From the NCBI GenBank assembly GCA_902465145.1, contig CABQMD010000059.1:1-5983 (forward strand): a DNA stretch of 5,983 nucleotides, given 5' to 3'. A model generated the notes under the pieces. The model made no database searches, was not told the DNA's origin, and saw nothing but the letters and a program-made list of their open reading frames with translations. Positions within the stretch are counted from its first letter, which is position 1, and every line of letters begins with the position of its first letter. A program made the translations under genes and the position numbers. This DNA comes from an uncultured Succinatimonas sp. Its GTDB lineage: Bacteria > Pseudomonadota > Gammaproteobacteria > Enterobacterales > Succinivibrionaceae. This document shows, in pieces, positions 1 through 5,304 of this stretch.

Positions 1-510
1 GCCTTGTGCGGCGGCAGCGGCACGGCGCTCGGTACCGGAGGCATGGCCACCAAAGTAGAAGCTGCAAAAACCGCGACCAAGGCAGGTGTCAAAGTGATCA
101 TCTGCTCAGGAGACTCCCCGCAGAGCATTCCTGATTTTGTCAAAGGGTGCGGTGAGTGTACGGTGTTTATGCCCTCTTTGCATCCGGTGCTTTCACGAAA
201 ATCCTGGCTTTCAAGCGCAACCATAGCTCAGGGCAGACTGACAGTTGACGACGGTGCTTATGCCGCGCTGACGCAAAAAGGCTCAAGTCTTTTGCCAAAA
301 GGGATCAGCCTAGTTGAGGGAGTTTTCAAACGCGGTGCCACCGTGGACATTCTTAATACCGAAGGACGGATCTTTGCCCGCGGTCTTACTCGTTACGGCA
401 GTGAGGATTTAGGCAGGATCATGAGACACCGCAGCGATGAGATCGAAAACTTGCTGGGGTTCAGCCACGGGGATGTGGCCGTGCATCGTGACGATTTGGT
501 ACTTGTTTAA
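1..510 (+). CDS. proB: Glutamate 5-kinase, C-terminal part (5' end outside window)
   Basis: This is the last 169 codons of glutamate 5-kinase, the cytoplasmic enzyme that phosphorylates L-glutamate with ATP in the first step of proline synthesis. The frame is open from base 1, so the TTG at base 4 is internal and not a start. The full protein is about 367 residues in E. coli, so roughly the first 200 are missing. The fragment opens with the end of the amino acid kinase domain: GTGGMATK at fragment residues 11-18, with Lys18 corresponding to the conserved nucleotide-binding lysine region. A PUA domain follows from about residue 78 (GRLTVDDGA) through SSLLPKGI at about 95-102 to the closing AVHRDDLVLV. 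PUA-containing ProB is the usual bacterial form. The proA gene follows after 13 bases, so the two are very probably co-transcribed. Feedback inhibition by proline is known for the family, but the relevant residues are only partly in view. Nothing looks damaged. Confidence 0.96.
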   Translation, partial: ALCGGSGTALGTGGMATKVEAAKTATKAGVKVIICSGDSPQSIPDFVKGCGECTVFMPSLHPVLSRKSWLSSATIAQGRLTVDDGAYAALTQKGSSLLPKGISLVEGVFKRGATVDILNTEGRIFARGLTRYGSEDLGRIMRHRSDEIENLLGFSHGDVAVHRDDLVLV

Positions 511-523
511 AGGTTTTTAAATT

Positions 524-1786
524 ATGAATGCAGAAGAACTTAAAATCATGTGCCGTGAGGCATACGAAGCCTCTCTTGATTATGCGTTGCTTTCCACCTC
601 AAAGAAAAATGAGGTTTTGCTTAAGCTTGCAGATCTTTTGGAAGAGCGTGAAGCTGAGATCATGGAGATCAATTCAGCGGATGTAAACAATGCAAGCAAA
701 CGCGGTCTTAGTTCAGCCTTGGTAGACAGAATGACTTTTACCAAGGCGCGTTTTGATGAAATGGTTGAAGGAGTGAGAAAGGTTGCCTTGCTTGATGATC
801 CTTTAAACAGGATCTGGGACGGCAAAACTCTTCCGTCGGGATTGTCGCTGTATAAACGGGCGGTGCCTTTGGGTGTTGTAGGCGTGATCTACGAGTCGCG
901 TCCCAACGTAACCGTGGACATTGCGGCGTTATGTTTGAAATCCGGCAATGCCTGCGTGCTGCGCGGCGGCTCTGAGTGCCTTAATACCAACAGAAAATTG
1001 CATGAAATCATCAAAGAGGCTTTGCAAAAATGCGGCGTATCCGCAGCAGGAGCGGCATTGGTCAACAGCCCCGATCGTGAGCTCATAGCGGTGATGTTAA
1101 GTCTTAATGAGTATATTTCGGTACTTATACCAAGAGGCGGGGAAAAACTGCAGCGCAGATGTCAGCAGGAATCATCGATACCCGTGATCATAGGCGGTTT
1201 CGGGATCAGTCATATTTTTGCCGATGACAGCTGTGATTTGCAACGTGCCGTCGGTGTCATCGTCAATGCTAAAGTCCAAAAGCCCTCGGCCTGCAACGCA
1301 CTGGATACCCTGCTTGTACATGAAAAGATTGCCGACAGCCTGATCCCTGCGGTGCTGGAGGCTTTGAAACCTTATCAAGTTGAAGTACTGGCGCACGGCA
1401 GGGCACTGGCTTTGGCAAAAGATTATCCTTATATACTAGAGGGCATTGAGGATGATTTTGATCGCGAATTTTTGTCGCTGCGCATGAATCTTAAAGTGGT
1501 AGCCGATGTAAAAGAAGCCTGCGAGCATATGAGAAAGCACCGGGCTTCCCATTCAGATGCCATTTTGACCGATAGCAGAGTACATGCGGATCTCTTCGTG
1601 CGCTCTGCAGGATCTGCGTGTGTTTACGTCAATGCCTCAACGCGTTTTACCGACGGAGGCCAGTTCGGACTCGGCGCCGAGGTGGCTATTTCCACTCAAA
1701 AACTGCACGCGCGCGGGCCTATGAGCCTTGAAGCTCTGACCACGTATCAATATGTGTTAAACGGCGATTATCTGGCAAGAGCCTGA
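524..1786 (+). CDS. proA: Gamma-glutamyl phosphate reductase
   Basis: The 420-residue product matches the usual ProA length (417 in E. coli). It reduces gamma-glutamyl phosphate with NADPH to glutamate-5-semialdehyde, the second step of proline synthesis, in the cytoplasm. It belongs to the aldehyde dehydrogenase superfamily. Visible landmarks are the cofactor-domain segment GVVGVIYESRPNVTVD at residues 117-132, LRGGSE at 146-151, LIPRGG at 201-206, and the catalytic cysteine Cys257 in QKPSACN. The family signature NASTRFTDGGQFGLGAEVA lies at 370-388, followed by STQKLHARGPM at 390-400. The ATG at 524 is preceded by AAAGG (509-513), which overlaps the proB stop codon and sits 10 bases away; this favours translational coupling with proB. 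The gene ends in tandem TGA codons (1784-1789). All expected motifs are intact, and no alternative identity is plausible. Confidence 0.98.
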   Translation: MNAEELKIMCREAYEASLDYALLSTSKKNEVLLKLADLLEEREAEIMEINSADVNNASKRGLSSALVDRMTFTKARFDEMVEGVRKVALLDDPLNRIWDGKTLPSGLSLYKRAVPLGVVGVIYESRPNVTVDIAALCLKSGNACVLRGGSECLNTNRKLHEIIKEALQKCGVSAAGAALVNSPDRELIAVMLSLNEYISVLIPRGGEKLQRRCQQESSIPVIIGGFGISHIFADDSCDLQRAVGVIVNAKVQKPSACNALDTLLVHEKIADSLIPAVLEALKPYQVEVLAHGRALALAKDYPYILEGIEDDFDREFLSLRMNLKVVADVKEACEHMRKHRASHSDAILTDSRVHADLFVRSAGSACVYVNASTRFTDGGQFGLGAEVAISTQKLHARGPMSLEALTTYQYVLNGDYLARA

Positions 1787-1814
1787 TGACAAAGCCTTAA
1801 AGAGTACGCATGGA

Positions 1815-1843
1815 CGGATCGTCCTCCTATTTAGGACGATCCG
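1815..1843. terminator. Perfect hairpin between convergent proA and flgT, possible bidirectional terminator
   Basis: A perfect 11-bp inverted repeat (CGGATCGTCCT and AGGACGATCCG) encloses a 7-base loop, 29 bases downstream of the proA stop and about 50 bases downstream of the flgT stop on the other strand. It is the dominant structure of the 106-base gap between convergent genes, which is where a shared terminator is expected. No U-run follows the stem on either strand, so it is not a textbook intrinsic terminator. It may instead block 3' exonucleases or act with Rho, or it may be a dispersed palindromic repeat. The upstream arm can also fold on itself (GGAC 1812-1815 with GTCC 1821-1824), giving a competing small hairpin. 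Confidence 0.5.
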
Positions 1844-1892
1844 GGAGAGTGCCTGTTGCTTGCTTAGACCGTAAGCGTAAATTATCCGACGG

Positions 1893-3065
1893 TTAACGTA
1901 CCGGAATTGCCTTGTCGTTTATTCTTACGTTCAGCAGATTGTCGTTAAGATCAGTTCCCGAAAGTTTTGCAGAGCCTCTGTAGACCTGCTTTACCACATA
2001 AGTGCCGCGGGCATGATCTTCGATGTCAAAACTGTCGCCTTGCGGGGTATATCCTTCAGAAGTCTGTACCAAGGAGAATTTCATACCCTGACGTATCCCG
2101 CTTTCCTGTCCCAAATCTATGATAAAGCCGTCATCGTCTATGTCTATCACCGTAGCTTCCGGCATGCGGCACTGCAAAACTCCGGCGATGTCATCCCCTG
2201 CCTGTTGTGCCAGATTTGCCATGCGCTGTCCGAAGGCTGATCCTTTGAAACGCTCTGATCTCAGATCCAGAAATTCACCCTGTTTAAAAGGCCAGTCGCT
2301 TACCATCTCGTAATTGCGTGAAAGCAATACCGAACCTTCATTGGAGTCGTAAACCGTGACCGTAAAAGACAGGGATCTGGTGCGCTGATAAAATATTTTG
2401 TCAAAAACACCTTCTCCTGCGTCCGCAGCCGCTGCCGAATTTATCGATCCGGTCACGATGTACTGAGCCTGATGCTGTTTTGCCAGGGCTTCAAGATTGT
2501 CCTGCAGTTCTTGATCAGGTGTGTTGCCGTTGGTAGCACCGCGCAAAGAAATGTTGGTTTCAGGCCTTAAAAGCAGGGACGGTATTGAGGAGAGTCGTCC
2601 GGTTACTGCCAAAGTAAGTTCGCGATTTATGGTATCTATGCCGGCACTTCCTTGGTAGGCCGTCTGATCTGCATACCCGAATGTGATCGGCAGTACGCTT
2701 TTTTTGACGGCAGATGCGGCACAGCTGCCTACATGACTTTCGTCTAATAAAACTTTAACGGTAACGCTGACCCTTCCTCGGGTCTTTTGTTCCGATACCA
2801 CGATCACTTTGCGCACGGGAACATTGCTTTTTACGCTGGTATCGGAATTTAAAAGCACGCCGCCTTTAAATTCCTGCTGAGTGCTTACCAAGGCACCGGC
2901 TTCAAGCCTTGCACTGCGTATGGCATCGTTTACCGCATCGTCGCGTGCTTGTGCTACCGAATCTAAAATCGGGGCATTGCCTTGTACGGTGTGCCAGGCT
3001 GCCTGTGCGTTAAAAGAAATTGCCGCAATCACGCCTAAAACGGAAATTTTGATTTTATTGAACAT
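1893..3065 (-). CDS. flgT: Flagellar assembly protein FlgT, periplasmic H-ring component
   Basis: The 390-residue product resembles FlgT, which in Vibrio forms the periplasmic H-ring around the polar-flagellum basal body and helps hold the MotX/MotY and stator parts. The start chosen is the ATG at 3065. A signal peptide follows directly (basic MFNKIK, hydrophobic core, cleavage predicted after Ala22 in NAQA-AW), and AGAGGG lies 9 bases upstream (3075-3080). The frame is open for another 74 codons upstream to an ATG at 3287, but that stretch crosses the promoter region and enters flgO on the opposite strand, so it is rejected. The N-terminal domain (about 23-110) has the family pattern of a repeated Ala-rich helix (QARDDAVNDAIRSARLEAGA, 39-58) and a strand region ending VSVTVKVLLDE. 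The middle domain (about 120-300) contains QYIVTGSI at 201-208. The C-terminal domain carries VIDIDDDGFIIDLGQESGIR (306-325). Cys115 and Cys299 are the only cysteines in the mature protein and could pair. It is divergent from flgO. Confidence 0.88.
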   Translation of the reverse strand: MFNKIKISVLGVIAAISFNAQAAWHTVQGNAPILDSVAQARDDAVNDAIRSARLEAGALVSTQQEFKGGVLLNSDTSVKSNVPVRKVIVVSEQKTRGRVSVTVKVLLDESHVGSCAASAVKKSVLPITFGYADQTAYQGSAGIDTINRELTLAVTGRLSSIPSLLLRPETNISLRGATNGNTPDQELQDNLEALAKQHQAQYIVTGSINSAAAADAGEGVFDKIFYQRTRSLSFTVTVYDSNEGSVLLSRNYEMVSDWPFKQGEFLDLRSERFKGSAFGQRMANLAQQAGDDIAGVLQCRMPEATVIDIDDDGFIIDLGQESGIRQGMKFSLVQTSEGYTPQGDSFDIEDHARGTYVVKQVYRGSAKLSGTDLNDNLLNVRINDKAIPVR

Positions 3066-3074
3066 AAGCAAAAG

Positions 3075-3080
3075 CCCTCT
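3075..3080 (-). promoter_or_regulatory. Ribosome binding site deciding the flgT start
   Basis: Read on the minus strand this is AGAGGG, 9 bases before the ATG at 3065. It supports the signal-peptide start over the ATG 74 codons upstream, which lies inside the opposite-strand flgO gene. Confidence 0.75.
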
Positions 3081-3110
3081 GTGAGGCCGATCGGTGTCAA
3101 AAATTATTGA

Positions 3111-3126
3111 TGGCATTGAAATTGCA
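3111..3126 (+). promoter_or_regulatory. Sigma-54-type promoter for flgO-flgP-flgN
   Basis: TGGCATTGAAATTGCA matches the RpoN consensus TGGCACG-N4-TTGCA at 10 of 12 defined positions, with GG and GC separated by exactly 10 bases. The predicted start of transcription is about base 3137, giving a leader of about 42 bases with the flgO ribosome site GGAG at 3166-3169. RpoN control is known for the Vibrio flgOP genes (recollection), and activation by an FlrC-like enhancer-binding protein is inferred. Sigma-70-like hexamers are present nearby (TTGCAT at 3122 with weak -10 candidates around 3146-3159) but fit less well. Confidence 0.75.
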
Positions 3127-3138
3127 TTAAACGTACCA
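3123..3138 (-). promoter_or_regulatory. Sigma-54-type promoter for flgT
   Basis: Minus-strand sequence TGGTACGTTTAATGCA matches the RpoN consensus TGGCACG-N4-TTGCA at 10 of 12 defined positions. It has the obligatory GG and GC dinucleotides separated by exactly 10 bases. The predicted transcription start is about base 3112, leaving a leader of about 47 bases before the flgT ATG. From memory, flgT in Vibrio is RpoN- and FlrC-dependent, which fits. Its -12 GC (3124-3125) is the same base pair step used by the opposite promoter. A perfect palindrome CCGATCGG (3087-3094) lies in the predicted leader, and its role is unknown. Confidence 0.7.
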
Positions 3139-3178
3139 ACAAGCATATTACTATAGAATAAAAACGGAGAGATCTTTA

Positions 3179-4189
3179 ATGACGGCAACAAAGCTCTGTC
3201 TTGCGGTGCTGACGGCGTGGCTGACGTTGTCAGGATGCACGTCGAACGTGCCCAAAAGCAACGGTGAATCGCAGGATCTTTATTCAAAACACGGCATGGA
3301 GGTAAGTAAGGTGGCCTCTGAGATGGCCGATTCTCTGGTCAAAACCTTAAAACAGGATCTGTCCAAAGAAAAAAGCGGCGGCAGTGAATATCCCAAAATA
3401 GGCGTAACATCGTTCGTCGATACCGATACCTATGAGAATGCAGGTTACTTAGGCAGAGCTCTTGGGGAATTTTTCATTCACGAGTTAGACCGTCGCGGCA
3501 TACCCGTAAGCGAATTCAAGCTTACCGGCAACATCAGCGTCAGCAAAGACGGGGAGGATGTTTTCTCCCGTGATTGGAAGAAACTTGCCGGCAAGGCCAG
3601 ATTCCGTCATATTCTTGCCGGTACCATTACCCGCAACGAGCAGGGGGTGGTATTGTTGTCCCGCATCATCGACATGCAGTCTGCCGAGGTGAAAGGATCG
3701 GCTACCGGATTTATCCCCTATAAAGATCTGCCTTACTGTTACCGTACTGCTGATAAAAACTGCTCGTTTGAAGGGATCGTTTCCTATTCTACCTACATAC
3801 CGTCTGCTAACAACGTCAAAACCGTCAGTACCGACGGATCGGTAAAAGATACCGTAACTTCGGTACGGGTGACGTCGGTAAGCGCGTCTTCTTCAGCTTA
3901 TACGGCTGCGGCAGGAAAAAAAACGAACGGTAATGTAAAAGAGGATGTAAGGGATCGCAAAGCCAGAGAAAAACTGGAGCATGATCCTGATTTTAATGAC
4001 AAGTATTATCCGCTGGGTGCATCGGTTCCGGCTACCTCCACCGGTAATTACGAGCAGTTTATTCATGACAACGGTTCGATGAGCGGGCACGGCAGCGTGA
4101 TTTATCCTGCCGACACTTACAGAGTAAGCGGGCATTTGGTACGTGATGTGCATGATCAAAGTCAGTATCAGCGTATTGCAGATAATTGA
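3179..4189 (+). CDS. flgO: FlgO family outer-membrane flagellar lipoprotein with long C-terminal extension
   Basis: The 336-residue product has a lipoprotein signal peptide with lipobox LSGC, so Cys20 would be the lipidated residue. The following Thr rather than Asp predicts outer-membrane sorting. Residues about 41-180 carry the FlgO domain, including IGVTSFVDTD at 74-83, GEFFIHELDRRGIPV at 96-110, FKLTGNISV at 113-121, FSRDWKKL at 129-136 and HILAGTITR at 144-152. In Vibrio, FlgO with FlgP supports flagellar stability and motility at the outer membrane. The last roughly 155 residues are not part of the FlgO domain as I know it. They hold a Cys187/Cys195 pair, a Ser/Thr/Val-rich stretch (about 216-240), a charged patch (KEDVRDRKAREKLEHDPDF, 254-272) and a Gly/Tyr/His-containing tail. 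The start is set by GGAG 9 bases before the ATG and by the signal peptide. It heads a flgO-flgP-flgN operon, divergent from flgT. Confidence 0.87.
   Translation: MTATKLCLAVLTAWLTLSGCTSNVPKSNGESQDLYSKHGMEVSKVASEMADSLVKTLKQDLSKEKSGGSEYPKIGVTSFVDTDTYENAGYLGRALGEFFIHELDRRGIPVSEFKLTGNISVSKDGEDVFSRDWKKLAGKARFRHILAGTITRNEQGVVLLSRIIDMQSAEVKGSATGFIPYKDLPYCYRTADKNCSFEGIVSYSTYIPSANNVKTVSTDGSVKDTVTSVRVTSVSASSSAYTAAAGKKTNGNVKEDVRDRKAREKLEHDPDFNDKYYPLGASVPATSTGNYEQFIHDNGSMSGHGSVIYPADTYRVSGHLVRDVHDQSQYQRIADN
4137..4152 (+). promoter_or_regulatory. Possible internal sigma-54 promoter upstream of flgP
   Basis: TGGTACGTGATGTGCA lies in the last codons of flgO. It matches the RpoN consensus at 10 of 12 defined positions, with GG-N10-GC spacing. 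The predicted start is about base 4163, 37 bases before the flgP ATG. A match of this quality is expected about once in several windows by chance, so it is weaker evidence than the pair in the divergent gap. If real, it would give flgP and flgN expression independent of flgO. Confidence 0.3.
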
Positions 4190-4199
4190 GGAAATTTAA

Positions 4200-4661
4200 A
4201 TGAAGTTTTGCTTACTTCAGGTTTTCATGATCACTTTACTGAGTCTGAACGGTTGTTCGGGCATGCTTTCTAGTACTTCGTTTACGCGTGATCTTGCTTA
4301 TACCGATACGGGTGTACATCGACCTGATGAATTTCCGATTTTGCATGCCACAGGTTATGCGTCAATATCGCGTCAGGCTGGCAGAACTCAAAGCGAGCGT
4401 GAGATCATGGCCATGAGGGCGTCAAAGGTTGAGGCTTATCGCGAACTTACCGAGCAGGTAAACGGGCTTTATATCAAAGCCGACACCTCACTTGACGGTA
4501 CCACCCGTCAAAGTCATGACTCCGTAAAGACTCAGGTGGAAGGATATGTGCACGGCGCGCGCGTGATCAGGCAATATCCTCTTGGAGATACCTACGCAAC
4601 CGAGCTGGAGCTTGATACCAAGATAATTTACGACTTGTATGATTTGAGGGGGGCGCTGTAA
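4200..4661 (+). CDS. flgP: Flagellar outer-membrane lipoprotein FlgP (LPP20 family)
   Basis: The 153-residue product has a short signal peptide with lipobox LNGC. Cys19 would be lipidated, and Ser at the next position predicts outer-membrane placement. The mature part carries the FlgP/LPP20 pattern: ILHATGYASIS at 47-57, REIMAMRASKVEAYRELTEQ at 67-86 (the family's signature helix), VEGYVHGARVIRQ at 113-125 and a closing strand ATELELDTK at 133-141. FlgP is a motility lipoprotein in Vibrio and forms the basal disk in Campylobacter. Which of these assemblies it forms here cannot be told. The ribosome site GAGGA (4188-4192) overlaps the flgO stop codon, leaving 7 bases to the ATG, so translation is probably coupled. 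The gene is 10 bases after flgO and overlaps flgN by one base. Confidence 0.92.
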   Translation: MKFCLLQVFMITLLSLNGCSGMLSSTSFTRDLAYTDTGVHRPDEFPILHATGYASISRQAGRTQSEREIMAMRASKVEAYRELTEQVNGLYIKADTSLDGTTRQSHDSVKTQVEGYVHGARVIRQYPLGDTYATELELDTKIIYDLYDLRGAL

Positions 4662-5125
4662 TGCAAAACAATACTTTTACTCCTTACGGGGCAATTACTC
4701 CCAAGCCTATCAGTTTCTACTTAAACGAGCAGGAGAGTACTCTTGAGCAGCTGTATGCTTTGCTAAAAGACGAGCGTCTTGCTCTGCGCAAAAGAGATCT
4801 TGAAAAGGTAAGCTTCATTGCTGAGCAGAAATCGGCGCTGATGATGAAACTCCAGGGTAATGATCAGAAGATCAGATTGAATCCTCAGGCGGCAAAACTT
4901 AAAAATGAATTTGCCTCACGAGTGGAGGAGATCAAAGCCTCGCTTTGCGAATGCAAGAAATTAAACGCAATCAACGGCCGTCTCATTACCTTAGCGCTCA
5001 ACTCGACGCGCAGACTTTCATCGATACTCATGCAGACGCGTGATCGTACCACGCGTAATCTTACTTATACCGATAAAGGGTGCACGGTAGCCAGAGGACC
5101 CATGAGGGTAAGCATAGAGTGCTGA
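4661..5125 (+). CDS. flgN: FlgN-type flagellar export chaperone
   Basis: The 154-residue product is a small, mostly helical protein that fits FlgN, the cytoplasmic chaperone that holds the hook-filament junction proteins FlgK and FlgL for type III export. The match rests on heptad-like spacing typical of the family: ESTLEQLYALLKDERLALRK (25-44), then RDLEKV, an EQKSALMMKLQGND segment at 55-68, a long helix to LNAINGRLITLALNSTRRLS at 101-120, and a family-like tail LTYTDKG at 134-140. The start ATG overlaps the flgP stop (TAATG), with GAGGGGGG (4646-4653) 7 bases upstream, indicating coupled translation. There are four cysteines (96, 98, 141 and the last residue, 154), which is unusual for a cytoplasmic chaperone. 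The anti-sigma gene flgM, the usual partner of flgN, does not follow. FlgN sequences diverge strongly, so the call leans partly on context. Confidence 0.8.
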   Translation: MQNNTFTPYGAITPKPISFYLNEQESTLEQLYALLKDERLALRKRDLEKVSFIAEQKSALMMKLQGNDQKIRLNPQAAKLKNEFASRVEEIKASLCECKKLNAINGRLITLALNSTRRLSSILMQTRDRTTRNLTYTDKGCTVARGPMRVSIEC

Positions 5126-5170
5126 TCATGCATTTTTAATGAGCTTTACCTTAAATTTTCAAAAAAAGAG

Positions 5171-5209
5171 ATCATAAACGGTGCAAATATGATTTATTTT
5201 TTCATTTTT
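5171..5209 (+). terminator. Weak candidate terminator after flgN
   Basis: ATCATA (5171-5176) and TATGAT (5188-5193) form a 6-bp inverted repeat with an 11-base spacer. It is followed at once by a T-rich run (5194-5209, TTATTTTTTCATTTTT). The U-rich tail is right for an intrinsic terminator, but the stem is short and A/T-rich, so it may equally be an operator for the permease gene downstream. It is the best candidate in the 179-base gap between flgN and the permease; I saw nothing else firm there apart from the permease ribosome site and a small GCCG-TTTT-CGGC hairpin at 5273-5284. Confidence 0.3.
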
Positions 5210-5290
5210 GCGCTGCTATGTCACAATCACTATTCAAAAATTGGACATTTGCGTTCAAAAAATAATCCCTGCGCCGTTTTCGGCTCCGTA

Positions 5291-5296
5291 AGAGGA
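5291..5296 (+). promoter_or_regulatory. Ribosome binding site deciding the permease GTG start
   Basis: AGAGGA lies 8 bases before GTG 5305. The permease frame has a stop codon at 5263-5265 and no ATG between that stop and the first membrane segment, so this site fixes a GTG start. Confidence 0.75.
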
Positions 5297-5304
5297 AATA
5301 TCCC

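Noticed and set aside
3085..3098. GCCGATCG as a sigma-28 -10 element
   Set aside because: It resembles GCCGATAA, but no TAAA-type -35 element lies at the right distance on either strand. The sigma-54 matches explain the gap better.
3122..3159. Sigma-70 promoter (TTGCAT with TATTAC or TAGAAT) for flgO
   Set aside because: The hexamers are weak and the spacing is imperfect; the -35 candidate is part of the sigma-54 -12 element.
3066..3287. 74-codon N-terminal extension of flgT from an ATG at 3287
   Set aside because: It would precede a good signal peptide, cross both sigma-54 promoters and run antisense into flgO. The ATG at 3065 has a strong ribosome site and begins the signal peptide.
3893..4159. 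88-residue minus-strand open frame opposite the FlgO tail
   Set aside because: I considered it as an explanation for the odd FlgO tail. No ribosome site or family pattern is visible, and the plus-strand frame is continuous with FlgO.
5241..5266. Sigma-70 promoter (TTGGAC and AATAAT) for the permease
   Set aside because: The spacer is only 14 bases, too short for a normal sigma-70 promoter.
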